Below, piece by piece: positions 36,588 through 44,507 of a stretch of 64,000 nucleotides of DNA. Under the pieces are notes generated by a model. That model was not told the origin of the DNA. It made no database searches and worked only from the letters and a program-made list of their open reading frames with translations. Source of the DNA: Chitinophagales bacterium (lineage in GTDB: Bacteria > Bacteroidota > Bacteroidia > Chitinophagales > Chitinophagaceae). Every line of letters starts with the position of its first letter. Position 1 is the stretch's first letter. The translations under genes were made by a program, and so were the position numbers. The stretch lies in contig JAFLBJ010000001.1 in assembly GCA_017303415.1 (NCBI GenBank), forward strand, positions 3,088,553-3,152,552. The letters are read 5' to 3'.

Positions 36588-38075
36588 ATGGCAACAAGAA
36601 ATTCCACCCCTTCCCCCCAATCAAAGATCGTAGCCGAAGGACTCACCTTCGATGATGTACTACTCGTTCCGGGTTATAGTCAGGTTTTACCCCGTGAGGT
36701 AAATATCAATACCCGGCTGACCAAGGATATCCAATTACATGTCCCAATGTTATCTGCCGCCATGGATACGGTAACAGAAGCACCCCTGGCCATCGCCCTG
36801 GCCCGTGAGGGTGGAATGGGTATCCTGCATAAGAATATGTCGATCGAGGAACAGGCCCGGCAGGTGAGAAAAGTGAAACGCAGTGAAAGTGGTTTGATCC
36901 TTGACCCCATCACTCTCCAGCCCAATCAAACGATCGGTGATGCACTCCGCATCATGAAGGAGAATAAGATCGGTGGTATTCCCATAGTAGAAAAAACCGG
37001 CAAACTGGTTGGCATCCTCACCAACCGTGATCTTCGCTTTGAAACCGATCCGCGTAAGGAAGTATCGGCGGTAATGACCAAAGAGAACCTGATCATTGCG
37101 CCGGAAGGAACCGATTTGAAAAAAGCGGAGAAGATCTTGCAAAAACATAAGATTGAAAAGTTACCTGTTGTCAGTAAATCAGGAAAACTGATCGGGCTTA
37201 TCACCTACCGTGATATACTCCAACTCCTCAGTTACCCCAATGCAGTGAAAGATAATTATGGCCGGTTGCTGGTAGGAGCAGGTGTAGGTATAACTGCCGA
37301 CATGCTGGACCGCGTGGCCGCTTTACAAACAACGGGTGTGGATGTGATCTGTCTTGATAGTGCTCATGGCCACAGCAAAGGAGTCATTACCGCGCTGAAA
37401 AATGTAAAGAAGAATTTCAAGATCAATGTGATCGCCGGGAATGTGGGAACTGCCGCAGGGGCAAAGGCCCTGGCGGAAGCAGGAGCGGATGCGGTAAAAG
37501 TGGGTATTGGACCCGGATCAATTTGCACCACCCGTATCGTAGCCGGTGCAGGGGTACCGCAACTTACGGCGGTGATGGAAGCCTACTCCGCATTAAAAGA
37601 TAAAAAGATACCGGTGATTGCCGATGGTGGCATTCGATACACCGGTGATATGGTAAAAGCCCTGGCAGCGGGAGCCGATTGCGTAATGATGGGAAGTGTG
37701 TTTGCCGGAACGGAAGAAAGCCCGGGAGAAACCATCATTTACGAAGGAAGAAAATTCAAGTCATACCGGGGCATGGGTTCGCTTGGTGCCATGGCCACCG
37801 GCAGCAGTGATCGTTATTTCCAGGATGTAGAAGACGATATAAAGAAATTTGTACCGGAAGGCATTGAAGGAAGAGTTGCCTTTAAAGGGGCACTCAAAGA
37901 AATCGTTTACCAATATGTAGGTGGCTTAAGAGCGGGTATGGGATATTGCGGGGCCTCCACCATTGAAGAATTGAAAAAAGCAAAATTCGTTAAGATCTCC
38001 AACGCAGGTATCCGCGAAAGCCATGCCCACGATGTGGAGATCACCAGAGAAGCGCCAAACTATAGCAGGAGATGA
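36588..38075 (+). CDS. guaB: IMP dehydrogenase
   Basis: A 495-residue IMP dehydrogenase, oxidising IMP to XMP with NAD, the first step to GMP. The catalytic cysteine is C313 in [11 protein letters not shown], in the TIM barrel. Two CBS domains are inserted (about 95-215) with [11 protein letters not shown] and [32 protein letters not shown] and the flap region EGRVAFKG are present. The frame is open two codons upstream via TTG, but ATG at 36588 is the natural start. Followed by an 8-bp repeat array leading into the DUF4105 gene. Confidence 0.98.
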   Translation: MATRNSTPSPQSKIVAEGLTFDDVLLVPGYSQVLPREVNINTRLTKDIQLHVPMLSAAMDTVTEAPLAIALAREGGMGILHKNMSIEEQARQVRKVKRSESGLILDPITLQPNQTIGDALRIMKENKIGGIPIVEKTGKLVGILTNRDLRFETDPRKEVSAVMTKENLIIAPEGTDLKKAEKILQKHKIEKLPVVSKSGKLIGLITYRDILQLLSYPNAVKDNYGRLLVGAGVGITADMLDRVAALQTTGVDVICLDSAHGHSKGVITALKNVKKNFKINVIAGNVGTAAGAKALAEAGADAVKVGIGPGSICTTRIVAGAGVPQLTAVMEAYSALKDKKIPVIADGGIRYTGDMVKALAAGADCVMMGSVFAGTEESPGETIIYEGRKFKSYRGMGSLGAMATGSSDRYFQDVEDDIKKFVPEGIEGRVAFKGALKEIVYQYVGGLRAGMGYCGASTIEELKKAKFVKISNAGIRESHAHDVEITREAPNYSRR

Positions 38076-38081
38076 TTTTAT

Positions 38082-38121
38082 AATTTGAAAATGTGACGAT
38101 GTGACAATTTGAAAACTGTGT
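38082..38121. repeat. Octad array between guaB and the DUF4105 gene
   Basis: Five consecutive 8-bp units; AATTTGAA and GATGTGAC are the two main types and AATTTGAA recurs exactly. The last unit ends at the base before the ATG of the DUF4105 gene. Confidence 0.7.
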
Positions 38122-39285
38122 ATGCGTCAATTTTTTCTTTCTATATTACTTTTCCTGGGACTTAATGTCGCTGCCCAACCGGATAGCTGTGGCATAAAGT
38201 TTAGCTTGCTTACCTGCACCCCCGGAGATGAACTCTACTCCAGTTTCGGGCATAGTGCCTTGCGCATGGTGAACACTGAAAATGGTTCAGATCTTGTTTT
38301 CAACTACGGAACCTTTGATTTTGATGATCCGGACTTCTATACCAAATTCACCCGGGGTAAATTGCTTTATTTTGTTTCCGTGGATGCCTTCCCGGATTTC
38401 ATGATGGAATATCAGTATTTCCAACGGGGAGTTACAGAACAGGACCTTCGGCTTACCTGTGCAGAAAAACAAAAACTCCTTTACGCTCTGTATGAAAATG
38501 CCAGAGAGGAGAACAAGTATTATCGCTACGATTTTAACTACGACAATTGCACGTCCCGTCTAAGGGATATGATCTGGAAGATGACCCCGGAAAAACCAAT
38601 CGTGTCATCCATTGTACCTGCGGGAACCAGTTTTCGCAACCTGATTCATGAGTACCTTGACAAGGGGAAACAGCAATGGTCAAAACTTGGCATTGACATT
38701 CTCCTTGGTGCCCCTTTGGATAAACAGGTAACGAATGAGGAAGCGATGTTTCTGCCTGATTATCTTATGAAGGCTTTGGATAGTGCGCGGGTAAATGGGG
38801 AGCCTCTTGTCACGGCAAAAAGGGAATTACTCACCAGAGGGCCTGAAGCAGCGTCTTCCTTCTCCCTTGATCCCGCGTTGATCTTTACGATATTATTTAT
38901 TCTGTATCTGTTTCCGGTTTTTACAAAGAACAAGCGGGTAAAAAGAATAGGGAATATTATGGATGGGTTGCTATTTGGTATTACCGGGCTTATCGGGATA
39001 TTGTTGGTGTTCATGTGGTGGGGAACTGATCATGCCATGTGCCGAAATAACTGGAACCTCGCCTGGGCACTGCCGACCCATTTTATCATGGCTTTTTTTG
39101 TAACCCGTCAAAAAGCCTGGGTACGTTCCTATTTTATGGTCGTGGCTCTTTTATCCGTTATTCTATTAGTGGCATGGTTCTGGCTTCCCCAACAATTGAA
39201 TTATGGCCTGATGCCGGTCGTGGCTTTGTTAGGATTTCGCGGTTTTTGGATCGGTAAATTAAATGCCCGCCACTATGATAAATAA
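38122..39285 (+). CDS. DUF4105 membrane protein (Lnb-like)
   Basis: A 387-residue inner-membrane protein with a signal sequence (MRQFFLSILLFLGLNVAAQ), a periplasmic DUF4105 domain (about 25-200) and about five transmembrane helices at the C-terminal end (from about 253). The periplasmic domain has conserved His44 in SSFGHSALRM and Cys143 in FNYDNCTSRLRDM, a pair that would fit an acyl-transfer enzyme. DUF4105 proteins of Bacteroidota have been linked to lipoprotein N-acylation (Lnb); that role is from family knowledge, not from this sequence. The 8-bp array ends directly at its start codon. Confidence 0.85.
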   Translation: MRQFFLSILLFLGLNVAAQPDSCGIKFSLLTCTPGDELYSSFGHSALRMVNTENGSDLVFNYGTFDFDDPDFYTKFTRGKLLYFVSVDAFPDFMMEYQYFQRGVTEQDLRLTCAEKQKLLYALYENAREENKYYRYDFNYDNCTSRLRDMIWKMTPEKPIVSSIVPAGTSFRNLIHEYLDKGKQQWSKLGIDILLGAPLDKQVTNEEAMFLPDYLMKALDSARVNGEPLVTAKRELLTRGPEAASSFSLDPALIFTILFILYLFPVFTKNKRVKRIGNIMDGLLFGITGLIGILLVFMWWGTDHAMCRNNWNLAWALPTHFIMAFFVTRQKAWVRSYFMVVALLSVILLVAWFWLPQQLNYGLMPVVALLGFRGFWIGKLNARHYDK

Positions 39286-40075
39286 ATCACTTTTATACAA
39301 GGATACCACTTTGCACTACCGGGTAGCCGGAACAGGAAAAACCGTGGTATTGATCCATGGATTTGGTGAACTCAGTGATATCTGGGATCAACTGATCCGG
39401 GAATTCAAAGACTCCTTTCATTTGATCATACCCGAATTACCGGGAACAGGTAAGACCCAGTTGATAGAGGATATGAGTATGGAGGGAATGGCGGAAACGA
39501 TCAAGGCCATACTCGATCAGGAAGGGGTTACCCGTTCCATCATGGTTGGGCATAGCATGGGAGGATATATCACCATGGCTTTTGCGGAAAAGTATCCGGC
39601 GCTTCTCCAAGCCTACTGCCTTTTTCATTCCAGCGCCTATGCGGATACTGAAGAAAAAAAGGCCACCCGTCGTAAAGGCATCCAGTTTATCCGCGATCAT
39701 GGTGCCTTTGAATTTTTGAAAACAGCCACCCCGAATTTATTCTCTCCAAAGACCCGCGACGAAAGACCCGAATTGATCGACCGGCAGATCCGGGGTTTAA
39801 GCAACTTTTCGGCCGATTCACTCGTTTCCTATTACGAAGCGATGATCCAGCGACCAGACAGGCGGGAGATACTGAAAATCAGCAAAGTGCCGGTTCTTTT
39901 CCTGGCTGGGGAGAGCGATAACGCGATCCCGTTGGCAGATGTCCTGGAGCAATGTCATCTGCCTGAAAAATCGTATATTGATGTCCTTAACCAATCCGGA
40001 CATATGGGAATGCTGGAAGAGCCTGATGAATGCACCGAGGCATTAAAAAACTTCCTGACGCATCAGATGGATTAA
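39275..40075 (+). CDS. Alpha/beta hydrolase
   Basis: A 266-residue alpha/beta-fold hydrolase. Nucleophile Ser is in GHSMGG, the oxyanion-hole region is VLIHGFGELSDIWD, and the catalytic Asp and His are in LAGESDNAIP and NQSGHMGMLEEP. No signal peptide. Its start overlaps the end of the DUF4105 gene by 11 bases (a start four codons upstream at 39263 is also possible), so the two are translationally coupled. Substrate unknown; esters or small acyl compounds are typical. Confidence 0.92.
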   Translation: MINKSLLYKDTTLHYRVAGTGKTVVLIHGFGELSDIWDQLIREFKDSFHLIIPELPGTGKTQLIEDMSMEGMAETIKAILDQEGVTRSIMVGHSMGGYITMAFAEKYPALLQAYCLFHSSAYADTEEKKATRRKGIQFIRDHGAFEFLKTATPNLFSPKTRDERPELIDRQIRGLSNFSADSLVSYYEAMIQRPDRREILKISKVPVLFLAGESDNAIPLADVLEQCHLPEKSYIDVLNQSGHMGMLEEPDECTEALKNFLTHQMD

Positions 40076-40098
40076 GCATCCCGTCCGCCTTGTTGCCC

Positions 40099-42723
40099 AT
40101 GAGGAAGATCGTTTTAGTATTAACCTTGCTCTTTGCCGCCCTGATGGGGGCGGACGCACGTCATATTGCCGGCGGAGAGATTTTCTATCAGTACATCGGG
40201 CCAGGTGGTTCTCCCGGAACCAGTCAATACCGGATCACCTTACGTCTTTTCCGCGATTGCCAATCCAGTGGCGCCCAACTTGACCAACAGGTGAGTATCG
40301 CCATCTTTAATAAAAGTAATAATCAGGCTGTTGCCGGTTCGCCATTCGCCTCCAACCTTGACCACATAGAAACCATTCAACGGACCACTGGTTCCCTGCC
40401 CTGTATCATCAATGAGCCATTGGTTTGTTATCAGATGGGTTTTTATTATCTGAACGTTACCCTGGCCGATAATGCCCAGGGATATTGGGTGGCCTACCAA
40501 CGTTGTTGCCGGGTGGATTTTATTGGCAACCTGAGCCAGCAAAATAATATCGGCGCTACCTATGTTGGTAGCATAGCGGGCACTACTTTATTGGGTGGCG
40601 GCGTAAATTCAAGCCCTCAATTCCAGGTGAAGGATACAGCCCTGGTCTGCCAGAACAGAAACTTTACACTCGATTTCTCAGCTACAGACCCCGATAGTGA
40701 TTCGCTGAACTACTATTTCTGCAATGCCTATGATGGTGGTACGGAAGGTAATCCGGTGATCAATGATCCCCCACCCCCACCCTATAACTCTGTCCCTTAC
40801 GGAAATGGATATTCGCCGGGTTTACCCCTGGGTACGGGTGTGTCCATCAATCCGCGTACCGGTATCATTACAGGTATCGCCCCGGTAGCCGGTTCCTATG
40901 TGATCGCCGTGTGTGTGGATGAATGGAGAAATGGGCGTGTTATCAATACCCATCGAAAAGATTTTATTTTAAAAGTCGGGAACTGTGATTTTGTGGCAGC
41001 GCAATTACCGATCAATATTTCTTCCTGTGACGGTTTTACGGTTACGTTTGAAAACCAGACCCCCACTTCGCTGATCAATTCCTGGGCCTGGGATTTTGGT
41101 GTAACCGGTGTGAATACGGATGTGTCCGATCTTGAGCGGCCTACATTCACCTTCCCTGATACGGGCTTGTATCGGGTAAAACTGGTTGTTAACCCTGGTG
41201 ACCCCTGTTCCGATTCGGCCTTTGCCAATGTGGCTGTCTATCCCGGTTTTTATCCGGGCTTTATTGTACGCGGTATCTGTTTTAGTAAACCGACCCAATT
41301 CATTGATACATCCAGTACCCGATATGGGGTAATCAGCAAATGGCGTTGGGAATTTGGTGAAACCTCAATGAACAGTGACACCTCCTTACTCCAAAACCCC
41401 ACTTTCACCTATCCGTCTATGGGGGTAAAGACCGTCACCTTCATTGTGGAGAGTAATAAGGGCTGCGTGGATACGGTAACATCCGATATCTCCATCATTG
41501 ATAAGCCACCGATCGAATTACCTTTCAGGGATACGTTGATATGCAGCATTGATTCTTTACAGATTCCGGCTACGGCACCGGGTGGTGGTAATTTCTCCTG
41601 GACACCCAATTATAATATTCTGAATGAAAATACCTCCAACCCTACCGTATTTCCTAAGGTGACAACCTGGTACAAAGTGCGGCTGGATGATAATGGTTGT
41701 TTGAATGATGATTCGGTCAGGGTGCGAGTAGTGGATTTTGTTACACTCAGCCTGCGGGGAGATACCACGATCTGCGCAGGCGATCCAGTTCAATTATTTG
41801 CACAGACGGATGGATTGCAGTTTGCCTGGACACCGGCTGCAACACTTGATGATCCTACCGTTCAAAACCCCATTGCTTCGCCCATCAATACCACCACCTA
41901 TCAGGTTGTGGCATCGATCGGAAGGTGTAATACCACCAGTGACGTTACGATCCTTACCGTGCCTTACCCACTTGCCAATGCGGGTAATGATACCACCATT
42001 TGCTTTGGCACCACGGCCAGGTTGAATGGTACGGTGAATAATGGCGCCACCTTTAGCTGGTCGCCTGAAGCAACCTTAAGCAATCCGCGATCCCTGGTGC
42101 CTGTGGCCAGCCCACCCGCTTCAGCACAATATGTTTTGACATCTTTTGAAAATAACGGTTGTCCCAAGCCTGGACGTGACACGGTTCAGGTGATCATGTT
42201 ACCAAAGGTGAATGCCTTTGCCGGACGGGACACAGCCATTGTTGTAGGACAACCTTTGCAGTTACGCGCTTCGGGTGGAGAAACCTATTTCTGGTATCCG
42301 CCAACGGGTTTGAATAATGTAGCGATCGCCGATCCGATCGCTCAACATGATGGCAGTATTGACAGCATCCGGTATTGGGTGCGTGTCATTGATGAAGCGG
42401 GGTGTCTGGACTCTGCAACCCTCCTGGTCAAGATATTCAAAGTAAACCCGCAGATATTTGTTCCCTCGGCATTTACACCCAATGGAGATGGATTAAACGA
42501 TCTTGTACGTCCTCTTGCCGTGGGTATCGAAAAAATCGAATACTTCCGCATATATAACCGGTGGGGTCAGCTGGTCTTTACCACAACCATCAATGGCGAA
42601 GGTTGGGATGGGAAGATCAATGGCAGGGACCAGGGCACGAACACCTTTGTGTGGTTGGTGAAAGCGATCGACTATCTTGGCAAGCCGGTATTCCAAAAAG
42701 GAACGGTAACACTGATCAAGTAA
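40099..42723 (+). CDS. Large secreted PKD-domain protein with type-B C-terminal domain
   Basis: An 874-residue exported protein with signal peptide MRKIVLVLTLLFAALMGADA. An N-terminal cysteine-containing beta region is followed by a putative Ig-like domain near GISINPRTGIITGIAPVAGSYVIAVCVDEWRNG. At least two PKD domains (SWAWDFG, KWRWEFGE) and several repeated strands of the type GDTTICAGDPVQLFAQT / NDTTICFGTTARLNGT follow. The end is a type-B type IX secretion domain: VPSAFTPNGDGLNDLVRP, FRIYNRWGQLVFTT, FVWLVKAIDY. It resembles the first CTD protein at 34.4 kb in the last ~90 residues. Surface adhesin or matrix protein inferred. It starts 23 bases after the hydrolase stop. Confidence 0.9.
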   Translation: MRKIVLVLTLLFAALMGADARHIAGGEIFYQYIGPGGSPGTSQYRITLRLFRDCQSSGAQLDQQVSIAIFNKSNNQAVAGSPFASNLDHIETIQRTTGSLPCIINEPLVCYQMGFYYLNVTLADNAQGYWVAYQRCCRVDFIGNLSQQNNIGATYVGSIAGTTLLGGGVNSSPQFQVKDTALVCQNRNFTLDFSATDPDSDSLNYYFCNAYDGGTEGNPVINDPPPPPYNSVPYGNGYSPGLPLGTGVSINPRTGIITGIAPVAGSYVIAVCVDEWRNGRVINTHRKDFILKVGNCDFVAAQLPINISSCDGFTVTFENQTPTSLINSWAWDFGVTGVNTDVSDLERPTFTFPDTGLYRVKLVVNPGDPCSDSAFANVAVYPGFYPGFIVRGICFSKPTQFIDTSSTRYGVISKWRWEFGETSMNSDTSLLQNPTFTYPSMGVKTVTFIVESNKGCVDTVTSDISIIDKPPIELPFRDTLICSIDSLQIPATAPGGGNFSWTPNYNILNENTSNPTVFPKVTTWYKVRLDDNGCLNDDSVRVRVVDFVTLSLRGDTTICAGDPVQLFAQTDGLQFAWTPAATLDDPTVQNPIASPINTTTYQVVASIGRCNTTSDVTILTVPYPLANAGNDTTICFGTTARLNGTVNNGATFSWSPEATLSNPRSLVPVASPPASAQYVLTSFENNGCPKPGRDTVQVIMLPKVNAFAGRDTAIVVGQPLQLRASGGETYFWYPPTGLNNVAIADPIAQHDGSIDSIRYWVRVIDEAGCLDSATLLVKIFKVNPQIFVPSAFTPNGDGLNDLVRPLAVGIEKIEYFRIYNRWGQLVFTTTINGEGWDGKINGRDQGTNTFVWLVKAIDYLGKPVFQKGTVTLIK

Positions 42724-42733
42724 CCGAATGATA

Positions 42734-42770
42734 AAAGCCAACGGCTAAAAGCTAATAGCTATTAGCTTTT
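42734..42770 (+). repeat. Heptad array and palindrome, AGCTA family
   Basis: Five 7-bp units of the AAAGCTA/ATAGCTA type after the second CTD gene. Bases 42747-42770 form a perfect 24-bp palindrome ending in TTTT, which could terminate transcription of the preceding gene. Confidence 0.8.
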
Positions 42771-42780
42771 ATTAATGCAC

Positions 42781-42788
42781 TATTTTTG
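42781..42788 (+). promoter_or_regulatory. Bacteroidota -7 box for the SDR gene
   Basis: TATTTTTG, exact consensus, 40 bases before the ATG and just after the palindromic heptad array. Confidence 0.6.
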
Positions 42789-42828
42789 TCCTTCATTGGT
42801 TTGATTAAACTTCAACTACTTATTTGCC

Positions 42829-43587
42829 ATGCCTTCCATCGCCCTTATTACTGGTGCTACCTCTGGATTTGGTAAAGCCATTGCCGAAAAATTTGCCTCC
42901 AAAGGTTATGACCTAATTCTTACCGGCCGCAGAAGCGAAAGATTGACCGAAGTGAGCCAGGCTGTTGAAAAGAAATACAATGTTGCTGTACTACCGCTTT
43001 CTTTTGATGTACAAATAAAAGACGAAGTTGATCAGGCTATCTCTGGTATACCGGCTGATTGGCAGGCCATTGATGTCCTGGTCAACAATGCGGGATTGGC
43101 CCTGGGCCGGGATCATTTTGATGAAGCCAATTTAAGCGATTGGGAGACCATGATCGATACCAATGTAAAAGGCCTGCTCTATGTTTCCAAAGCCGTAATT
43201 CCTTTTTTCCAAAAATTTAAAAAAGGACATATCATCAATATCGGGTCGACGGCGGCAAAGGAAGTGTATGAGAAGGGAAATATCTATTGCGCCACCAAAC
43301 ATGCGGTGGATGCGATTTCCAAAGCTATGCGTATCGACCTGTTAAAAGATAAGATAAAAATAACCGTAGTCCATCCGGGTGCAGCCGAAACCGAATTCTC
43401 CCTGGTCCGTTTTAAAGGTGATCAGCAAATGGCCGATAAGGTCTATGAAGGATATACCCCGCTTTATGCCGAAGACGTGGCCGAAGTGGTCTATTTTACA
43501 ACCACCCTGCCTCCCCATGTTTGCATCAATGATCTCGTGGTGACCTGCACAAGCCAGGCAAATTCATTTTATACGTTTAAAGGGTAG
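42829..43587 (+). CDS. Short-chain dehydrogenase/reductase (YdfG-like)
   Basis: A 252-residue classical SDR with NADP-binding TGATSGFGKAIAEKF, NNAGLALG, and the catalytic Ser/Tyr/Lys set in INIGSTAAKEVYEKGNIYCATKHAVDAI. The pattern is close to YdfG, which oxidises 3-hydroxy acids such as L-allo-threonine or reduces malonic semialdehyde; the exact substrate is inferred only. Length is normal. It has its own promoter and is followed by a heptad hairpin with a T-run. Confidence 0.93.
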   Translation: MPSIALITGATSGFGKAIAEKFASKGYDLILTGRRSERLTEVSQAVEKKYNVAVLPLSFDVQIKDEVDQAISGIPADWQAIDVLVNNAGLALGRDHFDEANLSDWETMIDTNVKGLLYVSKAVIPFFQKFKKGHIINIGSTAAKEVYEKGNIYCATKHAVDAISKAMRIDLLKDKIKITVVHPGAAETEFSLVRFKGDQQMADKVYEGYTPLYAEDVAEVVYFTTTLPPHVCINDLVVTCTSQANSFYTFKG

Positions 43588-43591
43588 CCTG

Positions 43592-43663
43592 GATGTTGGA
43601 TGTCAGTTGTTGGATGTTGGTATTTTTGTCATGTCCAACAACCGACATCCAGCATCTTTTTTT
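43592..43663 (+). repeat. GGATGTT heptad array forming a terminator-like hairpin
   Basis: Four 7-bp units starting with GGATGTT and GGATGTC (43591-43620), a short spacer, then a reverse-complementary arm (43634-43656) that pairs with 43592-43614 with about two mismatches, then seven Ts. It therefore has the build of an intrinsic terminator for the SDR gene. Confidence 0.8.
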
Positions 43664-43890
43664 GCCCCGCACTTGTATTTTTAAATAAAATAGCTTTACT
43701 TGTATACCCTTACTACCCCTGATACCCTAATCCCACCCTCTTTAACGATTTCCCTTTAGTCCCGTATTACCCCTTGGGAATTATACCCTTGTGTCCAATT
43801 TCAGGCTTGAAAATTGCATGATTCATGATAATATCGGTTATATTTAACTCGTTATTCAAATACTATTTGAAGACCACCAATACCCTATTG
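43664..43890. other. Non-coding stretch with 9-bp-phased TACCC boxes
   Basis: No gene is seen here. From 43703 the plus strand is pyrimidine-rich with TACCC at 43705, 43714, 43723 and 43768, and TTCCC/GTCCC at 43750 and 43759, all in the same 9-bp register. A further TACCC at 43784 is out of register. It lies 100-185 bases before the small exported protein at 43891 and may be a regulatory or repeat region. Confidence 0.4.
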
Positions 43891-44394
43891 ATGAAACCGT
43901 ACACCTATATCCTTGGATTAGCCCTTTTGCCCCTCTTTGGTCAGGCTCAGCAATTTGCCTCGGCCACAACTTCTTCTACAACTATCAACAACGGCACATG
44001 TGACTCGGGTATTCTTTCGCAGGTGGACAGTCTGAAGAAACTTTATGCCACCGATGGCTTTGTCCTCATGAAAGAGGCATCCATCAGCATGGAAAGCGAA
44101 TATGAACTTCCTGTTATCGTTCCTTTGAACGAAGGCAGCCTCTATCAATTTGTCTTTATTGGTGAATACAGCTCCAAACTCTACGAGGTCAGAATGTATG
44201 ACTGGAACGAGCGCATGGTTGTTTTTCAACAAAAAAGATGGGGTGATGTAGATGGCAACGTTATCTCATACGCCTATCAACCCAAATTCTCCGAATTCCA
44301 CATGCTCAAACCGGTTCAGGTAAACAAGCAGAAGAAAAAAGGCTTGTGTGGGTATGTGATGATGTTTAAGAAGGTTGGAGCTGAAACGAAATAG
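43891..44394 (+). CDS. Small exported protein of unknown function
   Basis: A 167-residue protein with a signal peptide (MKPYTYILGLALLPLFGQAQ) that I do not recognise. The mature part contains YELPVIVPLNEGSLYQFVFIGEYSSKLYEVRMYDWNE, an alternating pattern suggesting a small beta-sandwich. It occurs in this form with one cysteine near the N terminus and one near the C terminus (TCDSG, LCGYVM). The frame is open to 43825, but 43891 begins the signal peptide. It converges on sprA. A role cannot be given. Confidence 0.7.
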   Translation: MKPYTYILGLALLPLFGQAQQFASATTSSTTINNGTCDSGILSQVDSLKKLYATDGFVLMKEASISMESEYELPVIVPLNEGSLYQFVFIGEYSSKLYEVRMYDWNERMVVFQQKRWGDVDGNVISYAYQPKFSEFHMLKPVQVNKQKKKGLCGYVMMFKKVGAETK

Positions 44395-44397
44395 CAC

Positions 44398-44425
44398 TTT
44401 TAGCTTTTAGCGCTTAGCCTTTAGC
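44398..44425. repeat. Heptad array, TTTTAGC family
   Basis: Four 7-bp units, the first two both TTTTAGC, starting 3 bases after the stop of the small exported protein. Confidence 0.8.
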
Positions 44426-44465
44426 TTTCCCTTATAAACACTCCAATTTCCACAAATGCATATGT

Positions 44466-44507
44466 ACCAGCTACCAGCTAATAGCTATAAGCTGATAGCT
44501 GTTATTG
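44466..44507. repeat. Heptad array, ACCAGCT/AATAGCT family
   Basis: Six consecutive 7-bp units beginning ACCAGCT, ACCAGCT. The array runs into the sprA stop codon. Together with 44398-44425 it brackets the 40-bp gap between the two convergent genes. Confidence 0.85.
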
